From Arthrobacter sp. AZCC_0090 (lineage in GTDB: Bacteria; Actinomycetota; Actinomycetes; Actinomycetales; Micrococcaceae): DNA of 64,000 bases. This document shows, in pieces, positions 48,553-58,856 of the stretch. Within the stretch, counting starts at the first letter, position 1. Every line of letters begins with the position of its first letter. The notes beneath the pieces are model-generated. The model was given only the letters and a program-made list of their open reading frames with translations, ran no database searches and had not been told where the DNA came from. The stretch is taken from positions 137,520 to 201,519 of the forward strand of contig NZ_JACHEE010000009.1 in NCBI RefSeq assembly GCF_014207375.1, written 5' to 3'. Both the position numbers and the translations under genes were made by a program.

Positions 48553-49131
48553 CTAGACCGCCTTGGCCGCCTCGATGGCCAGCAACACGCGATCAGTGAC
48601 CTCGTCGATGCCGCCGATGCCATCGACTTTGGTCAGGATGCCACGTTCGGCGTACTTGGCCACCACGGCCTCCGTCTGCTCGTGGTAGAGGTCCAGGCGG
48701 TGGCGGATGACGGCTTCGTTGTCGTCCGAGCGTCCGGTCTCCTTGGCGCGTCCCAGCAGGCGCGAAACAAGTTCCTCGTCGTCGGCCGTCAGCTGAAGCA
48801 CGACGTCGAGCTTCTCTTCGGTGTCGGCAAGGATCTGGTCCAGGTATTCCACCTGGGCGGTGGTGCGCGGGTAACCGTCGAGCAGGAAGCCGTTTTCGAC
48901 GTCGTGCTCGCTCAGGCGGTCACGGACCATCTTGTTGGTCACGCTGTCCGGAACGAAATCGCCGGCGTCCATGTACTTCTTGGCTTCGATACCCAGCGGG
49001 GTTTCGCCCTTGACGTTTGCACGGAAGATGTCGCCCGTGGAAATGGCGACTACGCCCAAGCGCTCGGAAATCCGCTCAGCTTGGGTTCCCTTGCCCGAAC
49101 CCGGAGGTCCAATGATCAGCATTCTCGTCAT
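48553..49131 (-). CDS. adk: Adenylate kinase
   Basis: 192 residues, the short form without a zinc lid. P-loop GPPGSGKGTQ, NMP-binding region, DGYPRTTAQ and the short lid RLLGRAKETGR are seen. It interconverts ATP, ADP and AMP. Its ATG overlaps the secY stop (ATGA), a translational coupling common in bacteria. Confidence 0.97.
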   Translation of the reverse strand: MTRMLIIGPPGSGKGTQAERISERLGVVAISTGDIFRANVKGETPLGIEAKKYMDAGDFVPDSVTNKMVRDRLSEHDVENGFLLDGYPRTTAQVEYLDQILADTEEKLDVVLQLTADDEELVSRLLGRAKETGRSDDNEAVIRHRLDLYHEQTEAVVAKYAERGILTKVDGIGGIDEVTDRVLLAIEAAKAV

Positions 49132-50438
49132 CGCAAAAGCCCTTCGTAGTGACGTTGTTGTAGCTGCGCATCAATCTGCTTGACGGTCTCCAAGCCAACA
49201 CCCACCATGATCAGGATTGACGTGCCACCGAACGGGAAGTTCTGGTTGGCGTTGATCAGGACGAGTGCAACCAGCGGAATCAATGCCACGAAGCCCAGGT
49301 AAAGGGCACCGGGGAGGGTAATCCTGGAAAGCACGTACTGCAGGTAGTCCGCGGTCGGTTTGCCCGCCCGGATGCCCGGAATAAACCCGCCGTACTTCTT
49401 CATGTTGTCCGAGACCTCTTCAGGGTTGAAGGTGATCGCGACATAGAAGTACGTGAAGAACACAATCATGACGAAGTACAGCGCCATGTAGATGGGGTGG
49501 TCACCCTTGGTGAGGTTGTTGTTGATCCACTCAACCCAGGGAGCCAATGACTCTCCTGCTTTGGGCCGGTTGAACTGCGCAACCAGTCCGGGCAGGTAGA
49601 GCATGGAGGAGGCGAAGATGACGGGCACGACGCCGGCCATGTTCACCTTGATGGGGATGTACGTGCTGGTGCCGCCCACGGTGCGTCGGCCGATCATACG
49701 CTTCGCGTACTGGACCGGAATGCGCCGCTGGGACTGCTCAACGAACACGACGAGTGCGACTGTCACCAGACCGATGGCCAACACCGTGAAGAACGTGCCC
49801 GGGCCCTTGGAACGCCAGATGGCACCCAGGGAGGTCGGGAAGCCGGCAGCGATGGAGGTGAAGATGAGCAGGGACATACCGTTGCCCACGCCCTTCTCAG
49901 TGACCAATTCGCCCATCCACATGATGAGGCCCGTACCGGCCGTCAGCGTGATGACCACAAGAATCGTGGCGATGATGCTGTTATCCGGGATGATCGGCAA
50001 CTGGCAGTTGGGCAGCAGCTGCCCGGAGCGAGCCAGGGACACCAGGGTGGTGGCGTTCAACAGACCCAGCGCAATGGTCAGATAGCGCGTGTACTGCGTC
50101 AGCTTCGACTGGCCCGAGGCACCTTCTTCGTACAACTGCTGGAACCGCGGAATGACCACGCGGAGCAACTGCACGATGATGCTGGCCGTGATGTACGGCA
50201 TGATCCCCAGGGCAAAGATAGAAACCTGCAGCAGTGCACCACCGCTGAACAGGTTGACGAGCTGGTAGAGGCCGCCCTGGTCCTGATTGCTTGACAAACA
50301 TTGCTGAACATTTTGGTAGCTCACACCAGGCGAGGGGATAAAAGCGCCCAAGCGGAAGATTGTGATGATTCCCAGCGTGAACAACAACTTGCGTCGCAGA
50401 TCAGGCGTCCGAAATGCCCGGCCGAATGCGCTTAGCAA
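49128..50438 (-). CDS. secY: Preprotein translocase subunit SecY
   Basis: 436 residues with ten membrane helices; forms the protein-conducting channel with SecE and SecG. Starts LSAFGRAFRTPDLRRKLLFTLG and has PSPGVSY, the plug region, EQSQRRIPVQYAKR and IGGTS-type loops. The start codon is TTG 50438 with AGGAGGACGC. It is separated from rplO by a terminator and about 190 bases, so it probably has its own promoter. Confidence 0.97.
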   Translation of the reverse strand: MLSAFGRAFRTPDLRRKLLFTLGIITIFRLGAFIPSPGVSYQNVQQCLSSNQDQGGLYQLVNLFSGGALLQVSIFALGIMPYITASIIVQLLRVVIPRFQQLYEEGASGQSKLTQYTRYLTIALGLLNATTLVSLARSGQLLPNCQLPIIPDNSIIATILVVITLTAGTGLIMWMGELVTEKGVGNGMSLLIFTSIAAGFPTSLGAIWRSKGPGTFFTVLAIGLVTVALVVFVEQSQRRIPVQYAKRMIGRRTVGGTSTYIPIKVNMAGVVPVIFASSMLYLPGLVAQFNRPKAGESLAPWVEWINNNLTKGDHPIYMALYFVMIVFFTYFYVAITFNPEEVSDNMKKYGGFIPGIRAGKPTADYLQYVLSRITLPGALYLGFVALIPLVALVLINANQNFPFGGTSILIMVGVGLETVKQIDAQLQQRHYEGLLR

Positions 50439-50549
50439 GCGTCCTCCTGAGTTAAAAGTCCAAGGGTGTCGAAGGGGTCATTGAAACCCAACACCCGAGT
50501 CTAACGGCTTGATACGCCATGCGAACAATCGAGGGGGTCGCGTCACACG

Positions 50550-50594
50550 AAAAAACTCCCGGCGCGAAGGGCCGAAGCCCCTCACACCGGGAGT
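50550..50594 (-). terminator. Rho-independent terminator after rplO
   Basis: ACTCCCGG (50555-50562) pairs with CCGGGAGT (50587-50594), with an inner GGGCCGAAGCCC hairpin. Leftward it ends in a run of five to six T (complement of 50550-50555). It separates the spc ribosomal genes from secY-adk. Confidence 0.88.
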
Positions 50595-50625
50595 CAATTC
50601 ACAGCGGGCGAACGCCCCAGAGCCC

Positions 50626-51108
50626 TTAGAGGGCTGTGGTGGTTCCGCCTGCTGCTGCAATCTTTTCAGCTGCGCTGGAAGAGAAAGCGTGGGCGGTGAC
50701 GTCGACCTTGACGGTGATGTCGCCAGTGCCCAGCACCTTGACGGGCTGGTTCTTGCGAACGGCACCCTTCTCAACCAGAGACTCGACAGTGACAACGCCA
50801 CCTTCCGGGAACAACTCGTTGAGCTTGTCCAGGTTGACAACCTGGAACTCAACCCGGAACGGGTTCTTGAAGCCGCGAAGCTTCGGCAGGCGCATGTGCA
50901 GCGGCAACTGGCCGCCGGCAAAGCCAGCCTTGACCTGGTATCGGGCCTTCGTACCCTTGGTACCGCGACCGGCGGTCTTACCCTTGGAGCCTTCACCACG
51001 ACCAACACGGGTCTTGGCAGTCTTGGCACCCGGGGCGGGACGCAGGTGGTGGACCTTCAGAGTGTTCTGCTTGTCAGCGGCCTCTGCGGCGGTTTTGTTC
51101 TCAGCCAT
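50626..51108 (-). CDS. rplO: 50S ribosomal protein L15
   Basis: 160 residues; a late assembly protein of the large subunit. The glycine-rich basic N-terminus ([21 protein letters not shown]) and [14 protein letters not shown] are typical. A short Ala/Glu lead precedes the core. It abuts rpmD (end of one codon shared) and precedes a strong terminator. Confidence 0.97.
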   Translation of the reverse strand: MAENKTAAEAADKQNTLKVHHLRPAPGAKTAKTRVGRGEGSKGKTAGRGTKGTKARYQVKAGFAGGQLPLHMRLPKLRGFKNPFRVEFQVVNLDKLNELFPEGGVVTVESLVEKGAVRKNQPVKVLGTGDITVKVDVTAHAFSSSAAEKIAAAGGTTTAL

Positions 51109-51314
51109 TACTTCGCCTCCTCTACATTCACGAGGTGCGGAACCGTGTTGAGCATTCCAACAGTCACGGCATCAGCGGTACGGACAACAGTGTGTCCGAT
51201 GCGCTTGAGGCCGAGGGACCGCAGGGTTTCACGCTGGTTCTGCTTGGCGCCGATGACGCCCTTGATCTGGGTGATCTCCAACTGAGCGTCGGAGGGAGTC
51301 AGGTTCTTAGCCAT
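51108..51314 (-). CDS. rpmD: 50S ribosomal protein L30
   Basis: 68 residues, the bacterial short form. Seen: [31 protein letters not shown]. It starts two bases after rpsE ends and overlaps rplO by one base. Confidence 0.96.
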   Translation of the reverse strand: MAKNLTPSDAQLEITQIKGVIGAKQNQRETLRSLGLKRIGHTVVRTADAVTVGMLNTVPHLVNVEEAK

Positions 51315-51316
51315 GA

Positions 51317-52021
51317 CTAAACACCTGCCTTCTGGTTCTGGAGTGCGCGCACCAGAGCAGGAGGAGCAACCTCGTCCAGCGGCAGGCCACGGCGGGCTGC
51401 CACGGAAGCGGGCTCTTCCAATCGCTTCAGGGCGTCAACAGTCGCGTGAACGATGTTGATGGCGTTCGAGGAACCGAGCGACTTGGAGAGAACGTCGTGG
51501 ATACCGACGCATTCCAGTACCGCGCGGACCGGACCACCGGCGATAACACCGGTACCCGGGGAAGCCGGACGCAGCATGACAACGCCTGCTGCTGCCTCAC
51601 CCTGCACGCGGTGCGGGATGCTGTTGCCAACGCGGGGAACGCGGAAGAAGGACTTCTTGGCCTCTTCAACACCCTTTGCGATAGCTGCCGGAACTTCCTT
51701 GGCCTTGCCGTAGCCAACGCCAACCATGCCGTTACCGTCACCGACGACCACCAGGGCGGTGAAGCTGAAGCGACGACCACCCTTGACGACCTTGGCAACA
51801 CGGTTGATGGTTACAACGCGCTCTACGAACTGGCTCTTCTCGGCCTCGCGACCGCCGTCGCGGCCACCACGGCCACCACGGTCGCCGCGGCCCTGGCCAC
51901 GGTCACCACGCTCGCCACGACGGCCGCCGCGGCGGTCGTCAGTGGCAGCAGCGGTCTCAGTTGCCTCAGCAGCTGCAGCTTCAGTCACCTGAATGTCCTT
52001 TTCGTTATTCTCAACGGTCAC
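51317..52021 (-). CDS. rpsE: 30S ribosomal protein S5
   Basis: 234 residues, some 65 longer than typical S5. The first 65 residues are an acidic Ala/Glu/Thr stretch followed by an Arg/Gly repeat region (about 30-58; [16 protein letters not shown]). The S5 core begins at [18 protein letters not shown], with [10 protein letters not shown] and the basic C-terminal part. It overlaps the rplR stop by four bases. Confidence 0.96.
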   Translation of the reverse strand: MTVENNEKDIQVTEAAAAEATETAAATDDRRGGRRGERGDRGQGRGDRGGRGGRDGGREAEKSQFVERVVTINRVAKVVKGGRRFSFTALVVVGDGNGMVGVGYGKAKEVPAAIAKGVEEAKKSFFRVPRVGNSIPHRVQGEAAAGVVMLRPASPGTGVIAGGPVRAVLECVGIHDVLSKSLGSSNAINIVHATVDALKRLEEPASVAARRGLPLDEVAPPALVRALQNQKAGV

Positions 52022-52401
52022 AGTGCCAGCCCACCTTCGCGTGCACCGTCAGCGACGGCGGCGATGCGGCCGTGGTACTTGTTACCACCGCGGTCGAAGA
52101 CAACAGCCTCGATGCCTGCAGCCTTAGCACGCTCTGCAACGAGCTCGCCGACGCGCTTGGCCTTGGCAGTCTTGTCGCCATCGAGTGCACGAAGGTCAGC
52201 TTCCAGCGTGGAAGCGGAAGCCACGGTTACACCCTTGCTGTCATCGACAACCTGGACGAAGATGTGGCGTGCGGAGCGGTTGACGACCAGACGAGGACGA
52301 ACAGCCGTGCCGCTGATGCGCTTGCGGATACGAAGCTGGCGACGGCTGCGTGCAGCCGACTTGCTCTTGTTCGTACGCTTCTTGTTAATTGCGATGGCCA
52401 T
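52018..52401 (-). CDS. rplR: 50S ribosomal protein L18
   Basis: 127 residues; binds 5S rRNA with L5 and L25. Starts with a basic [21 protein letters not shown] and has [18 protein letters not shown] and the C-terminal [21 protein letters not shown]. Coupled to rpsE by overlap. Confidence 0.97.
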   Translation of the reverse strand: MAIAINKKRTNKSKSAARSRRQLRIRKRISGTAVRPRLVVNRSARHIFVQVVDDSKGVTVASASTLEADLRALDGDKTAKAKRVGELVAERAKAAGIEAVVFDRGGNKYHGRIAAVADGAREGGLAL

Positions 52402-52404
52402 GGT

Positions 52405-52941
52405 TTACTTACCAGCCTTTCCGACCTTGCGGCGGATAACTTCGCCGGCGTAACGGACACCCTTGCCCTTGTAGGGGTCGGGCTTGCGCAGCTTGCGAAT
52501 GTTGGCAGCAACCTCGCCGACCTGCTGCTTGGAGATACCAGCGACGGAGAGCTTGGTCGGCCCCTCCACCGTGAAGGTGATGCCTTCCGGAGCGGAGACA
52601 TTGACCGGGTGGCTGAAGCCGAGAGCGAACTCAAGGTCAGAACCCTTGGCCTGAACGCGGTAACCAGTGCCTACGATTTCAAGCTTCTTCTCGTAGCCCT
52701 TGGTGACGCCCTCGATCATGTTGGCGATCAGGGTGCGGGTCAGGCCGTGCAGGGAACGCGAAGCGCGCTCGTCGTTCGGGCGGGTGACAGTCAAGGTGCT
52801 CTCGTCCAAGGTGACCTCGATCGGGCTGGCTACAGTGTGGCTCAGCTCGCCCTTGGTGCCCTTGACGTTGATGACAGAGCCATCAACCTTAACTTCAACG
52901 CCGGCAGGAACGGTGATGGGGAGACGTCCAATACGTGACAT
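52405..52941 (-). CDS. rplF: 50S ribosomal protein L6
   Basis: 178 residues, two repeated RNA-binding domains near the L7/L12 stalk base. Starts [17 protein letters not shown] and ends with [23 protein letters not shown]. Three bases separate it from rplR. Confidence 0.97.
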   Translation of the reverse strand: MSRIGRLPITVPAGVEVKVDGSVINVKGTKGELSHTVASPIEVTLDESTLTVTRPNDERASRSLHGLTRTLIANMIEGVTKGYEKKLEIVGTGYRVQAKGSDLEFALGFSHPVNVSAPEGITFTVEGPTKLSVAGISKQQVGEVAANIRKLRKPDPYKGKGVRYAGEVIRRKVGKAGK

Positions 52942-52959
52942 TATTCTCTTCCTTTCCCG

Positions 52960-53358
52960 TTACCAGACGTACGCGAGGACTTCGCCGCCCACGCCCTTCT
53001 TGCCGGCCTGCTTGTCAGTCAGGAGGCCGGAAGAGGTGGACAGGATTGCGATACCCAGGCCACCCAGCACGTGAGGCAGGTTGGTGGACTTCGCATAAAC
53101 ACGGAGACCAGGCTTGGAAATGCGGCGGACACCAGCGATCGAACGCTCGCGGTTCGGACCGAACTTGAGGTCGATGGTCAGCTTCTTGCCGACTTCGGCT
53201 TCCTCTTCCTTCCAGGCAGCGATGTAGCCTTCTGCCTTCAGGATGTCGGCAACGCGTGCCTTGAGCTTGCTGTACGGCATGCTCACGGTGTCGTGGTATG
53301 CCGAGTTGGCGTTGCGCAGACGCGTAAGCATGTCTGCGACAGGATCTGTCATAGTCAT
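52960..53358 (-). CDS. rpsH: 30S ribosomal protein S8
   Basis: 132 residues; binds 16S rRNA helix 21 and regulates its operon in some bacteria. Starts [21 protein letters not shown] and contains [12 protein letters not shown] near the end. It follows rplE after 77 bases; no rpsN gene lies in that gap. Confidence 0.97.
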   Translation of the reverse strand: MTMTDPVADMLTRLRNANSAYHDTVSMPYSKLKARVADILKAEGYIAAWKEEEAEVGKKLTIDLKFGPNRERSIAGVRRISKPGLRVYAKSTNLPHVLGGLGIAILSTSSGLLTDKQAGKKGVGGEVLAYVW

Positions 53359-53435
53359 TTGGGCTCTTGCCCTTCCTCGTAATGGTTTCCGCGTTGGCTG
53401 TTCAAACAGCCGTGGCCGGACCTACTACGTAGTTA

Positions 53436-54023
53436 TTAGTCTTCGGATTTGAACGGGAAGCCAAGTGCCTTGAGCAGCGCGCGGCCTTCGTCATCGGTCT
53501 TTGCAGTGGTGACAACCGTGATGTCCATACCGCGAACGCGGTCGATGGAGTCCTGGTCGATTTCGTGGAACATAACCTGCTCGGTCAGACCGAAGGTGTA
53601 GTTGCCATTGCCATCGAACTGCTTGCCGTTGAGGCCGCGGAAGTCGCGGATACGGGGCAGGGCGAGGGTCACGAGGCGGTCCACGAATTCCCACATACGG
53701 TCTCCACGCAGAGTTGCGTGTGCACCGATGGGCATGCCTTCGCGCAGCTTGAACTGTGCGATGGACTTGCGGGCCTTGGTTACCTGCGGCTTCTGGCCGG
53801 TGATCAGGGTGAGGTCGCGGACAGCGCCGTCGATCAGCTTGGAGTCCTTGGCGGCATCTCCAACACCCATGTTCACAACAACCTTCACCAGGCGGGGAAC
53901 CTGGTTCACGTTCGCGTACTTGAATTCCTCAACCAGGGTCTGCTTGATGGAATCGGCGTACTTCGTCTTCAGACGCGGAACGATCTTCGTTTCGACGGTG
54001 GTCTCAGACAGTGTCTCACTCAT
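53436..54023 (-). CDS. rplE: 50S ribosomal protein L5
   Basis: 195 residues; a 5S rRNA-binding protein at the central protuberance. An N-terminal extension of some 12 residues precedes [47 protein letters not shown] and the C-terminal core are typical. It overlaps the rplX stop (TGATG). Confidence 0.97.
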   Translation of the reverse strand: MSETLSETTVETKIVPRLKTKYADSIKQTLVEEFKYANVNQVPRLVKVVVNMGVGDAAKDSKLIDGAVRDLTLITGQKPQVTKARKSIAQFKLREGMPIGAHATLRGDRMWEFVDRLVTLALPRIRDFRGLNGKQFDGNGNYTFGLTEQVMFHEIDQDSIDRVRGMDITVVTTAKTDDEGRALLKALGFPFKSED

Positions 54024-54385
54024 CAGATGTCCTTCCCGGATGCCTTGGACACGCGGATACGGACGGTCTTGGAGACGCCGTCCTTCTCAACGGTCTCGAG
54101 ACGGAAACCAACGCGGGTCGGCTTCTTGGTCGAGGGGTCAACAAGAGCAACGTTGGAGACGTGGATCGGGGCCTCAACGACCTCGATGCCACCGGTCTTG
54201 GTGCCGCGCTGCGACTGACCGACCTTGGTGTGCTTGGTGACGCGGTTGATGCCTTCTACCAGGACACGGTTGGTCTCGGTGAACACGCGCAGAACCTTGC
54301 CCTGCTTGCCGCGGTCGCCGCCGCGCTCCTGCTTGGCGCCAGTGATGACCTGAACGAGGTCACCCTTCTTGATCTTTGCACCCAT
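54023..54385 (-). CDS. rplX: 50S ribosomal protein L24
   Basis: 120 residues with the KOW motif near the start ([27 protein letters not shown]). An assembly initiator for the large subunit. It lies three bases after rplN and is coupled to rplE. Confidence 0.96.
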   Translation of the reverse strand: MGAKIKKGDLVQVITGAKQERGGDRGKQGKVLRVFTETNRVLVEGINRVTKHTKVGQSQRGTKTGGIEVVEAPIHVSNVALVDPSTKKPTRVGFRLETVEKDGVSKTVRIRVSKASGKDI

Positions 54386-54388
54386 GGG

Positions 54389-54757
54389 TTACAGCACCTC
54401 CGGAGCCAGCGAAACGATCTTCATGAACTTCTTGTCACGGAGTTCACGACCAACCGGTCCGAAGATACGGGTACCGCGGGGGTCGCCGTCGTTCTTCAGA
54501 ATCACAGCTGCGTTCTCGTCAAACTTGATGTAGGAACCATCCGCACGGCGGCGTTCCTTCTTGGTACGAACGATGACAGCCTTGACGACGTCACCCTTCT
54601 TTACGTTGCCGCCCGGAATAGCGTCCTTGACGGTTGCGACGATGACGTCGCCAATGCCTGCGTAGCGACGGCCGGATCCACCGAGAACGCGAATGGTAAG
54701 GATTTCCTTAGCACCCGTGTTGTCGGCGACCTTCAGTCGCGACTCCTGCTGAATCAA
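54389..54757 (-). CDS. rplN: 50S ribosomal protein L14
   Basis: 122 residues, the usual length. Starts [20 protein letters not shown] and has [20 protein letters not shown] and [13 protein letters not shown]. First gene of the spc-type run, after a gap of 350 bases from rpsQ that holds a terminator and a promoter candidate. Confidence 0.97.
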   Translation of the reverse strand: MIQQESRLKVADNTGAKEILTIRVLGGSGRRYAGIGDVIVATVKDAIPGGNVKKGDVVKAVIVRTKKERRRADGSYIKFDENAAVILKNDGDPRGTRIFGPVGRELRDKKFMKIVSLAPEVL

Positions 54758-55029
54758 TTTTTACTCCTTGCGTCGCGCCGGTTCTCAGACCGAAATGGAG
54801 CATACGGAATGAGCCTTGCGGAACGGTTGATCGGGGTGTCTCTTGACCTGCCTGGATTTTGCCAGTGCGGGCCTAAACTCCCGTGCCGCCAGCATCAGCT
54901 TCCCTTGCGGAAATAACTGCGCGGGGCAGTATGCCGCGGCACGATCGTTTACGAGGTGGTTGTTGACGCACAACTGGCGCCATACAAACTCAATATCCTA
55001 GCACGCTTTATGCTAAGCACCGAAACGCG
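54758..55029 (-). promoter_or_regulatory. Leader and promoter region of the rplN operon
   Basis: About 270 bases without a gene between the S10-operon terminator and rplN. An extended -10, TGCTAGGAT read leftward (complement of 54995-55003), is present, but the -35 17 bases away (TCGGTG) is weak. The mRNA leader would be about 230 bases, room for autoregulation. Confidence 0.5.
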
Positions 55030-55065
55030 GGAAGGCCCGCATCCCTTGCGGGATACGGGCCTTCC
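55030..55065 (-). terminator. Terminator hairpin of the S10 operon
   Basis: A 16-bp stem with one mismatch: GGAAGGCCCGCATCCC (55030-55045), loop TTGC, GGGATACGGGCCTTCC (55050-55065). It lies 42 bases after the rpsQ stop. Confidence 0.8.
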
Positions 55066-55082
55066 TGCCAATCCATATCGCT

Positions 55083-55101
55083 GCCGGGCGCAAAGCCCGG
55101 C
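55083..55101 (-). terminator. Second small hairpin after rpsQ
   Basis: Perfect 7-bp stem GCCGGGC (55083-55089) and GCCCGGC (55095-55101), loop GCAAA, six bases after the rpsQ stop. It may assist termination or protect the 3' end. Confidence 0.6.
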
Positions 55102-55107
55102 GCGGGA

Positions 55108-55407
55108 CTACTTAGCCTTTTCGAGGATCTCGACCAGGCGCCACCGCTTGGTAGCGGAGAGCGGGCGAGTCTCAGAGATCAGAACGAGGTCGCCGATTCC
55201 GGCGGTGTTCTGCTCGTCGTGAGCCTTGATCTTCGAGGTGCGGCGAATGACCTTGCCGTACAGAGCGTGCTTCACGCGGTCTTCAACCTGAACAACGATG
55301 GTCTTTTCCATCTTGTCAGAGACAACGTAGCCGCGACGCGTCTTACGGTAACCGCGCTGTTCAGCGCTGGCTGCTGCTTCCGTCACAGTTTCCTTCTGTT
55401 CGCTCAC
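55108..55407 (-). CDS. rpsQ: 30S ribosomal protein S17
   Basis: 99 residues. A 19-residue Glu/Ala/Thr lead precedes the core ([24 protein letters not shown]). Primary 16S rRNA binder. It overlaps rpmC by four bases and ends the S10 run. Confidence 0.96.
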   Translation of the reverse strand: MSEQKETVTEAAASAEQRGYRKTRRGYVVSDKMEKTIVVQVEDRVKHALYGKVIRRTSKIKAHDEQNTAGIGDLVLISETRPLSATKRWRLVEILEKAK

Positions 55408-55727
55408 TTGGCGTCCTCTCCAGCCTCAGCTTCGGCCTTTTCAGCCTTGGCTTCTGCCTTCTTGGACTTCTTTTCTTCCTTGGCTTCCACAACCGGTGCG
55501 GCAACCTCGGCACGAATGCCCAGCTCGCGCTCACGGAGAACGGTGTAGATGCGTGCGATGTCCTTCTTTACCGCGCGCAGACGACCGTGGTTCTCCAGCT
55601 GTCCGGTGGCGGACTGGAAACGCAGGTTGAACAGCTCTTCCTTGGACTTGCGGAGTTCTTCAACGAGACGCTCGTTGTCGAAACCGTCCAGCTGTGCGGG
55701 TGCGAGATCCTTCGACCCTACTGCCAT
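55404..55727 (-). CDS. rpmC: 50S ribosomal protein L29
   Basis: 107 residues, some 35-40 longer than core L29. The core ([30 protein letters not shown] to about residue 70) sits at the exit tunnel. The C-terminal tail is Lys/Glu/Ala-rich ([20 protein letters not shown]). It lies two bases after rplP. Confidence 0.96.
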   Translation of the reverse strand: MAVGSKDLAPAQLDGFDNERLVEELRKSKEELFNLRFQSATGQLENHGRLRAVKKDIARIYTVLRERELGIRAEVAAPVVEAKEEKKSKKAEAKAEKAEAEAGEDAK

Positions 55728-55729
55728 TT

Positions 55730-56146
55730 CTATTCACCACCTTCGCGACGCACAATGCGTGCCTTCAACGGCAGCTTGTGGATTGCCAGGCGCAGTGCCT
55801 CGCGAGCTACCTCTTCATTGACACCGGCGAGCTCGAAGAGAACGCGGCCCGGCTTGACGTTTGCGACCCACCATTCCGGAGAACCCTTACCGGAACCCAT
55901 GCGGGTTTCGGCCGGCTTCTTCGTCAGCGGGCGGTCCGGATAAATGTTGATCCAGACCTTGCCGCCACGCTTGATGTGGCGGGTCATCGCGATACGGGCA
56001 GACTCGATCTGACGGTTCGTGACGTAGGCCGGGCTCAGAGCCTGGATGCCGTACTCACCGAAAGTGACCTTGGTGCCGCCCGTTGCAGCGCCGGAACGAC
56101 CCGGGTGGTGCTGCTTACGGTGCTTGACTCGACGTGGGATAAGCAT
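55730..56146 (-). CDS. rplP: 50S ribosomal protein L16
   Basis: 138 residues, the usual length; sits near the A site of the 50S. Starts [19 protein letters not shown] and has [24 protein letters not shown] and [12 protein letters not shown]. It directly follows rpsC. Confidence 0.97.
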   Translation of the reverse strand: MLIPRRVKHRKQHHPGRSGAATGGTKVTFGEYGIQALSPAYVTNRQIESARIAMTRHIKRGGKVWINIYPDRPLTKKPAETRMGSGKGSPEWWVANVKPGRVLFELAGVNEEVAREALRLAIHKLPLKARIVRREGGE

Positions 56147-56983
56147 TTAAGCCTGTCCTCCTTCTGCCGCGGGAGCAGCAGCTTCAGCTGCCGGAGCCTC
56201 TGCAGCAACAGGTGCTGCGTCGGCTGCCGGACGGTCGGTACGACGACGGCGGTCACCACGGTCTGCGCCACCCGGGCGGCCCGGGCGGTCGCTGGGACCG
56301 CGGCCGCGGGACGGAGCAGCAGCTGCCTGCTGGGCCAGTTCCTTGGCGGTGACGTCGCCCTTGTAGATCCAGACCTTCACGCCGATGCGGCCGAAGGTGG
56401 TCTTGGCCTCGTAGAAGCCGTAGTCGATGTTCGCACGCAGGGTGTGCAGGGGCACACGGCCTTCGCGGTAGAACTCCGAGCGGGACATTTCTGCCCCACC
56501 CAGTCGACCGGAGCAAGCGATACGGATACCCTTGGCACCCGCGCGCTGTGCGGACTGCATGGCCTTCTTCATCGCACGGCGGAAAGCCACGCGGGAAGTC
56601 AGCTGCTCAGCAACGCCCTGGGCAACAAGCTGGGCTTCCATCTCGGGGTTCTTGACCTCGAGGATGTTCAGCTGGACCTGCTTGCCGGTGAGCTTTTCGA
56701 GCTCGCCGCGAATGCGGTCCGCTTCAGCGCCGCGGCGGCCGATGACGATGCCCGGGCGAGCCGTGTGGATGTCCACGCGGACACGGTCACGGGTGCGCTC
56801 GATTTCGACCTTGGCAATACCAGCGCGCTCCATGCCCGTGGACATGAGCTGGCGGATCCGGATGTCTTCGCGAACGAAGTCCTTGTACCGCTGGCCAGCC
56901 TTGGTGCTGTCAGCAAACCAGTGCGATACGTGATCGGTGGTGATGCCGAGTCGGAACCCGTGCGGGTTTACTTTCTGTCCCAC
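56147..56983 (-). CDS. rpsC: 30S ribosomal protein S3
   Basis: 278 residues. The KH domain and the C-terminal S3 domain end near residue 215 ([10 protein letters not shown]). The last 60 residues are an added tail: an Arg/Gly/Asp-rich segment followed by an Ala/Pro/Glu segment. It starts [20 protein letters not shown] and lies next to rplV with no gap. Confidence 0.97.
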   Translation of the reverse strand: MGQKVNPHGFRLGITTDHVSHWFADSTKAGQRYKDFVREDIRIRQLMSTGMERAGIAKVEIERTRDRVRVDIHTARPGIVIGRRGAEADRIRGELEKLTGKQVQLNILEVKNPEMEAQLVAQGVAEQLTSRVAFRRAMKKAMQSAQRAGAKGIRIACSGRLGGAEMSRSEFYREGRVPLHTLRANIDYGFYEAKTTFGRIGVKVWIYKGDVTAKELAQQAAAAPSRGRGPSDRPGRPGGADRGDRRRRTDRPAADAAPVAAEAPAAEAAAPAAEGGQA

Positions 56984-57349
56984 TTAGCGAGCCTCCTCTT
57001 TCTCCGGGGTAGCGACTACCACGGTGATGTGGCTCGTGCGCTTCTTGATCTGAAATGCGCGACCCTGAGCACGCGGCTGGAACCGCTTCATGGTCGGGCC
57101 TTCATCAACAAACGCTTCGCTGATGTAGAGGTCTCCTTCGTCAAAGGCAACGCCATCGCGGTCCGCGAGGACCCGTGCGTTTGCCATTGCCGACTGAACT
57201 ACCTTGAATACCGGCTCCGAAGCTGCCTGTTGGGCAAACTTCAGAATTGCCAGAGCCTCATTCGCTTGCTTGCCACGAACAAGGTTGACGACGCGCCGGG
57301 CCTTCATAGGCGTTACGCGGATGTGACGCGCAATAGCCTTGGCTTCCAT
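56984..57349 (-). CDS. rplV: 50S ribosomal protein L22
   Basis: 121 residues; its hairpin loop lines the exit tunnel. Starts [27 protein letters not shown], and the loop has [18 protein letters not shown]. Located between rpsS and rpsC as usual. Confidence 0.97.
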   Translation of the reverse strand: MEAKAIARHIRVTPMKARRVVNLVRGKQANEALAILKFAQQAASEPVFKVVQSAMANARVLADRDGVAFDEGDLYISEAFVDEGPTMKRFQPRAQGRAFQIKKRTSHITVVVATPEKEEAR

Positions 57350-57387
57350 TGCTTTCCTTCTCTCGTCTAAGCCGTAGAGCGAGCGCC

Positions 57388-57669
57388 TTAGCGGCGCTTG
57401 CCCTTACGGTCGTCCTTGACATGGCCGCGGAATGTCCGCGTGGGAGCGAATTCGCCGAGCTTGTGCCCGACCATCGACTCAGTGACAAACACCGGGATGT
57501 GCTTGCGTCCGTCGTGAACGGCAATCGTGTGACCCAGCATGTCCGGGACGATCATCGAACGGCGGGACCAGGTCTTGATGACGTTCTTGGTGCCCTTTTC
57601 GTTTTCCCTGGCGACCTTTACAAAGAGGTGCTGGTCAACGAAAGGACCTTTTTTCAGGCTGCGTGGCAT
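57388..57669 (-). CDS. rpsS: 30S ribosomal protein S19
   Basis: 93 residues, the usual length; forms a 30S head complex with S13. Starts [15 protein letters not shown] and has [21 protein letters not shown] and [15 protein letters not shown]. Confidence 0.97.
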   Translation of the reverse strand: MPRSLKKGPFVDQHLFVKVARENEKGTKNVIKTWSRRSMIVPDMLGHTIAVHDGRKHIPVFVTESMVGHKLGEFAPTRTFRGHVKDDRKGKRR

Positions 57670-57681
57670 GTGTCCAGGCTC

Positions 57682-58521
57682 CTATCGCTTGTTCTTGCCA
57701 GTACGGCGGCGACGCACAATAAGCTTGTCGCTCTCTTTGTTGGGGCGGCGGGTGCGGCCTTCACGCTTACCGTTCGGGTTGACCGGGTGGCGTCCACCGG
57801 AAGTCTTACCTTCACCACCACCGTGCGGGTGATCCACCGGGTTCATGGCGACACCACGGACGGTCGGGCGAACGCCCTTCCAGCGCATACGGCCGGCCTT
57901 GCCCCAGTTGATGTTCGACTGCTCGGCGTTGCCGACCTCGCCGACGGTTGCGCGGCAGCGCACGTCAACGTTGCGGATTTCACCGGAGGGCAGACGCAGC
58001 TGGGCGAAACGGCCTTCCTTGGCGACGAGCTGAACCGAAGCACCTGCGGAACGGGCCATCTTGGCGCCGCCACCCGGACGCAGTTCAACTGCGTGGATGG
58101 TGGTACCAACCGGGATGTTGCGCAGCGGCAGGTTGTTGCCCGGCTTGATGTCAGCGTCGGGGCCAGCCTCGACGAAGTCACCCTGGGACAGCTTGTTCGG
58201 GGCGATGATGTAACGCTTGGTGCCATCAACGTAGTGCAGGAGGGCGATGCGAGCCGTGCGGTTCGGATCGTACTCGATTTCGGCAACGCGGGCGTTGACG
58301 CCGTCTTTGTCGTGACGACGGAAGTCGATCAGACGGTACTGGCGCTTGTGGCCACCACCCTTGTGACGGGTAGTGATCTTACCGGTGTTGTTACGGCCGC
58401 CAGTCTTGTGCAGCGGGCGCAGCAACGACTTTTCCGGAGTCGATCGCGTGATTTCGGAGAAGTCGGCTACGCTCGAGCCGCGACGGCCCGGGGTAGTCGG
58501 CTTGTATTTACGGATTCCCAT
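57682..58521 (-). CDS. rplB: 50S ribosomal protein L2
   Basis: 279 residues, the usual length; needed for subunit joining and near the peptidyl transferase centre. Starts [20 protein letters not shown]; the conserved [17 protein letters not shown] lies near the C-terminus. Placed between rplW and rpsS. Confidence 0.98.
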   Translation of the reverse strand: MGIRKYKPTTPGRRGSSVADFSEITRSTPEKSLLRPLHKTGGRNNTGKITTRHKGGGHKRQYRLIDFRRHDKDGVNARVAEIEYDPNRTARIALLHYVDGTKRYIIAPNKLSQGDFVEAGPDADIKPGNNLPLRNIPVGTTIHAVELRPGGGAKMARSAGASVQLVAKEGRFAQLRLPSGEIRNVDVRCRATVGEVGNAEQSNINWGKAGRMRWKGVRPTVRGVAMNPVDHPHGGGEGKTSGGRHPVNPNGKREGRTRRPNKESDKLIVRRRRTGKNKR

Positions 58522-58550
58522 AATTCATTTCCTCGTTAAAGTGGTCTCCG

Positions 58551-58856
58551 CTACGCGAGCGGACCGCCGAAGATGTCGATAGTGCCTTCTTTGAGGGTGA
58601 CAATCGCACGCTTGGTGCTCTTGCGCTGTCCCCATCCGAATTTGGTGCGCTTGCGCTTACCGGCACGGTTGATGGTGTTGATCGATTCGACCTTGACGGA
58701 GAAAATCTTCTCCACGGCCAGCTTGATCTCGGTCTTGTTCGAGCGGGGGTCCACCAGGAAGGTGTACTTGCCCTCGTCGATCAGGCCGTAGCTCTTTTCC
58801 GAAACGACGGGTGCAATGACGACGTCGCGGGGGTCTTTGATGGTGGCTGCACTCAC
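58551..58856 (-). CDS. rplW: 50S ribosomal protein L23
   Basis: 101 residues; a docking site for SRP and trigger factor at the tunnel exit. Seen: [24 protein letters not shown] and [25 protein letters not shown]. Overlaps the rplD stop by four bases. Confidence 0.97.
   Translation of the reverse strand: MSAATIKDPRDVVIAPVVSEKSYGLIDEGKYTFLVDPRSNKTEIKLAVEKIFSVKVESINTINRAGKRKRTKFGWGQRKSTKRAIVTLKEGTIDIFGGPLA

Noticed and set aside
55694..57370. A 558-codon open frame across rplP, rpsC and rplV
   Set aside because: It is antisense to three well-conserved ribosomal protein genes.
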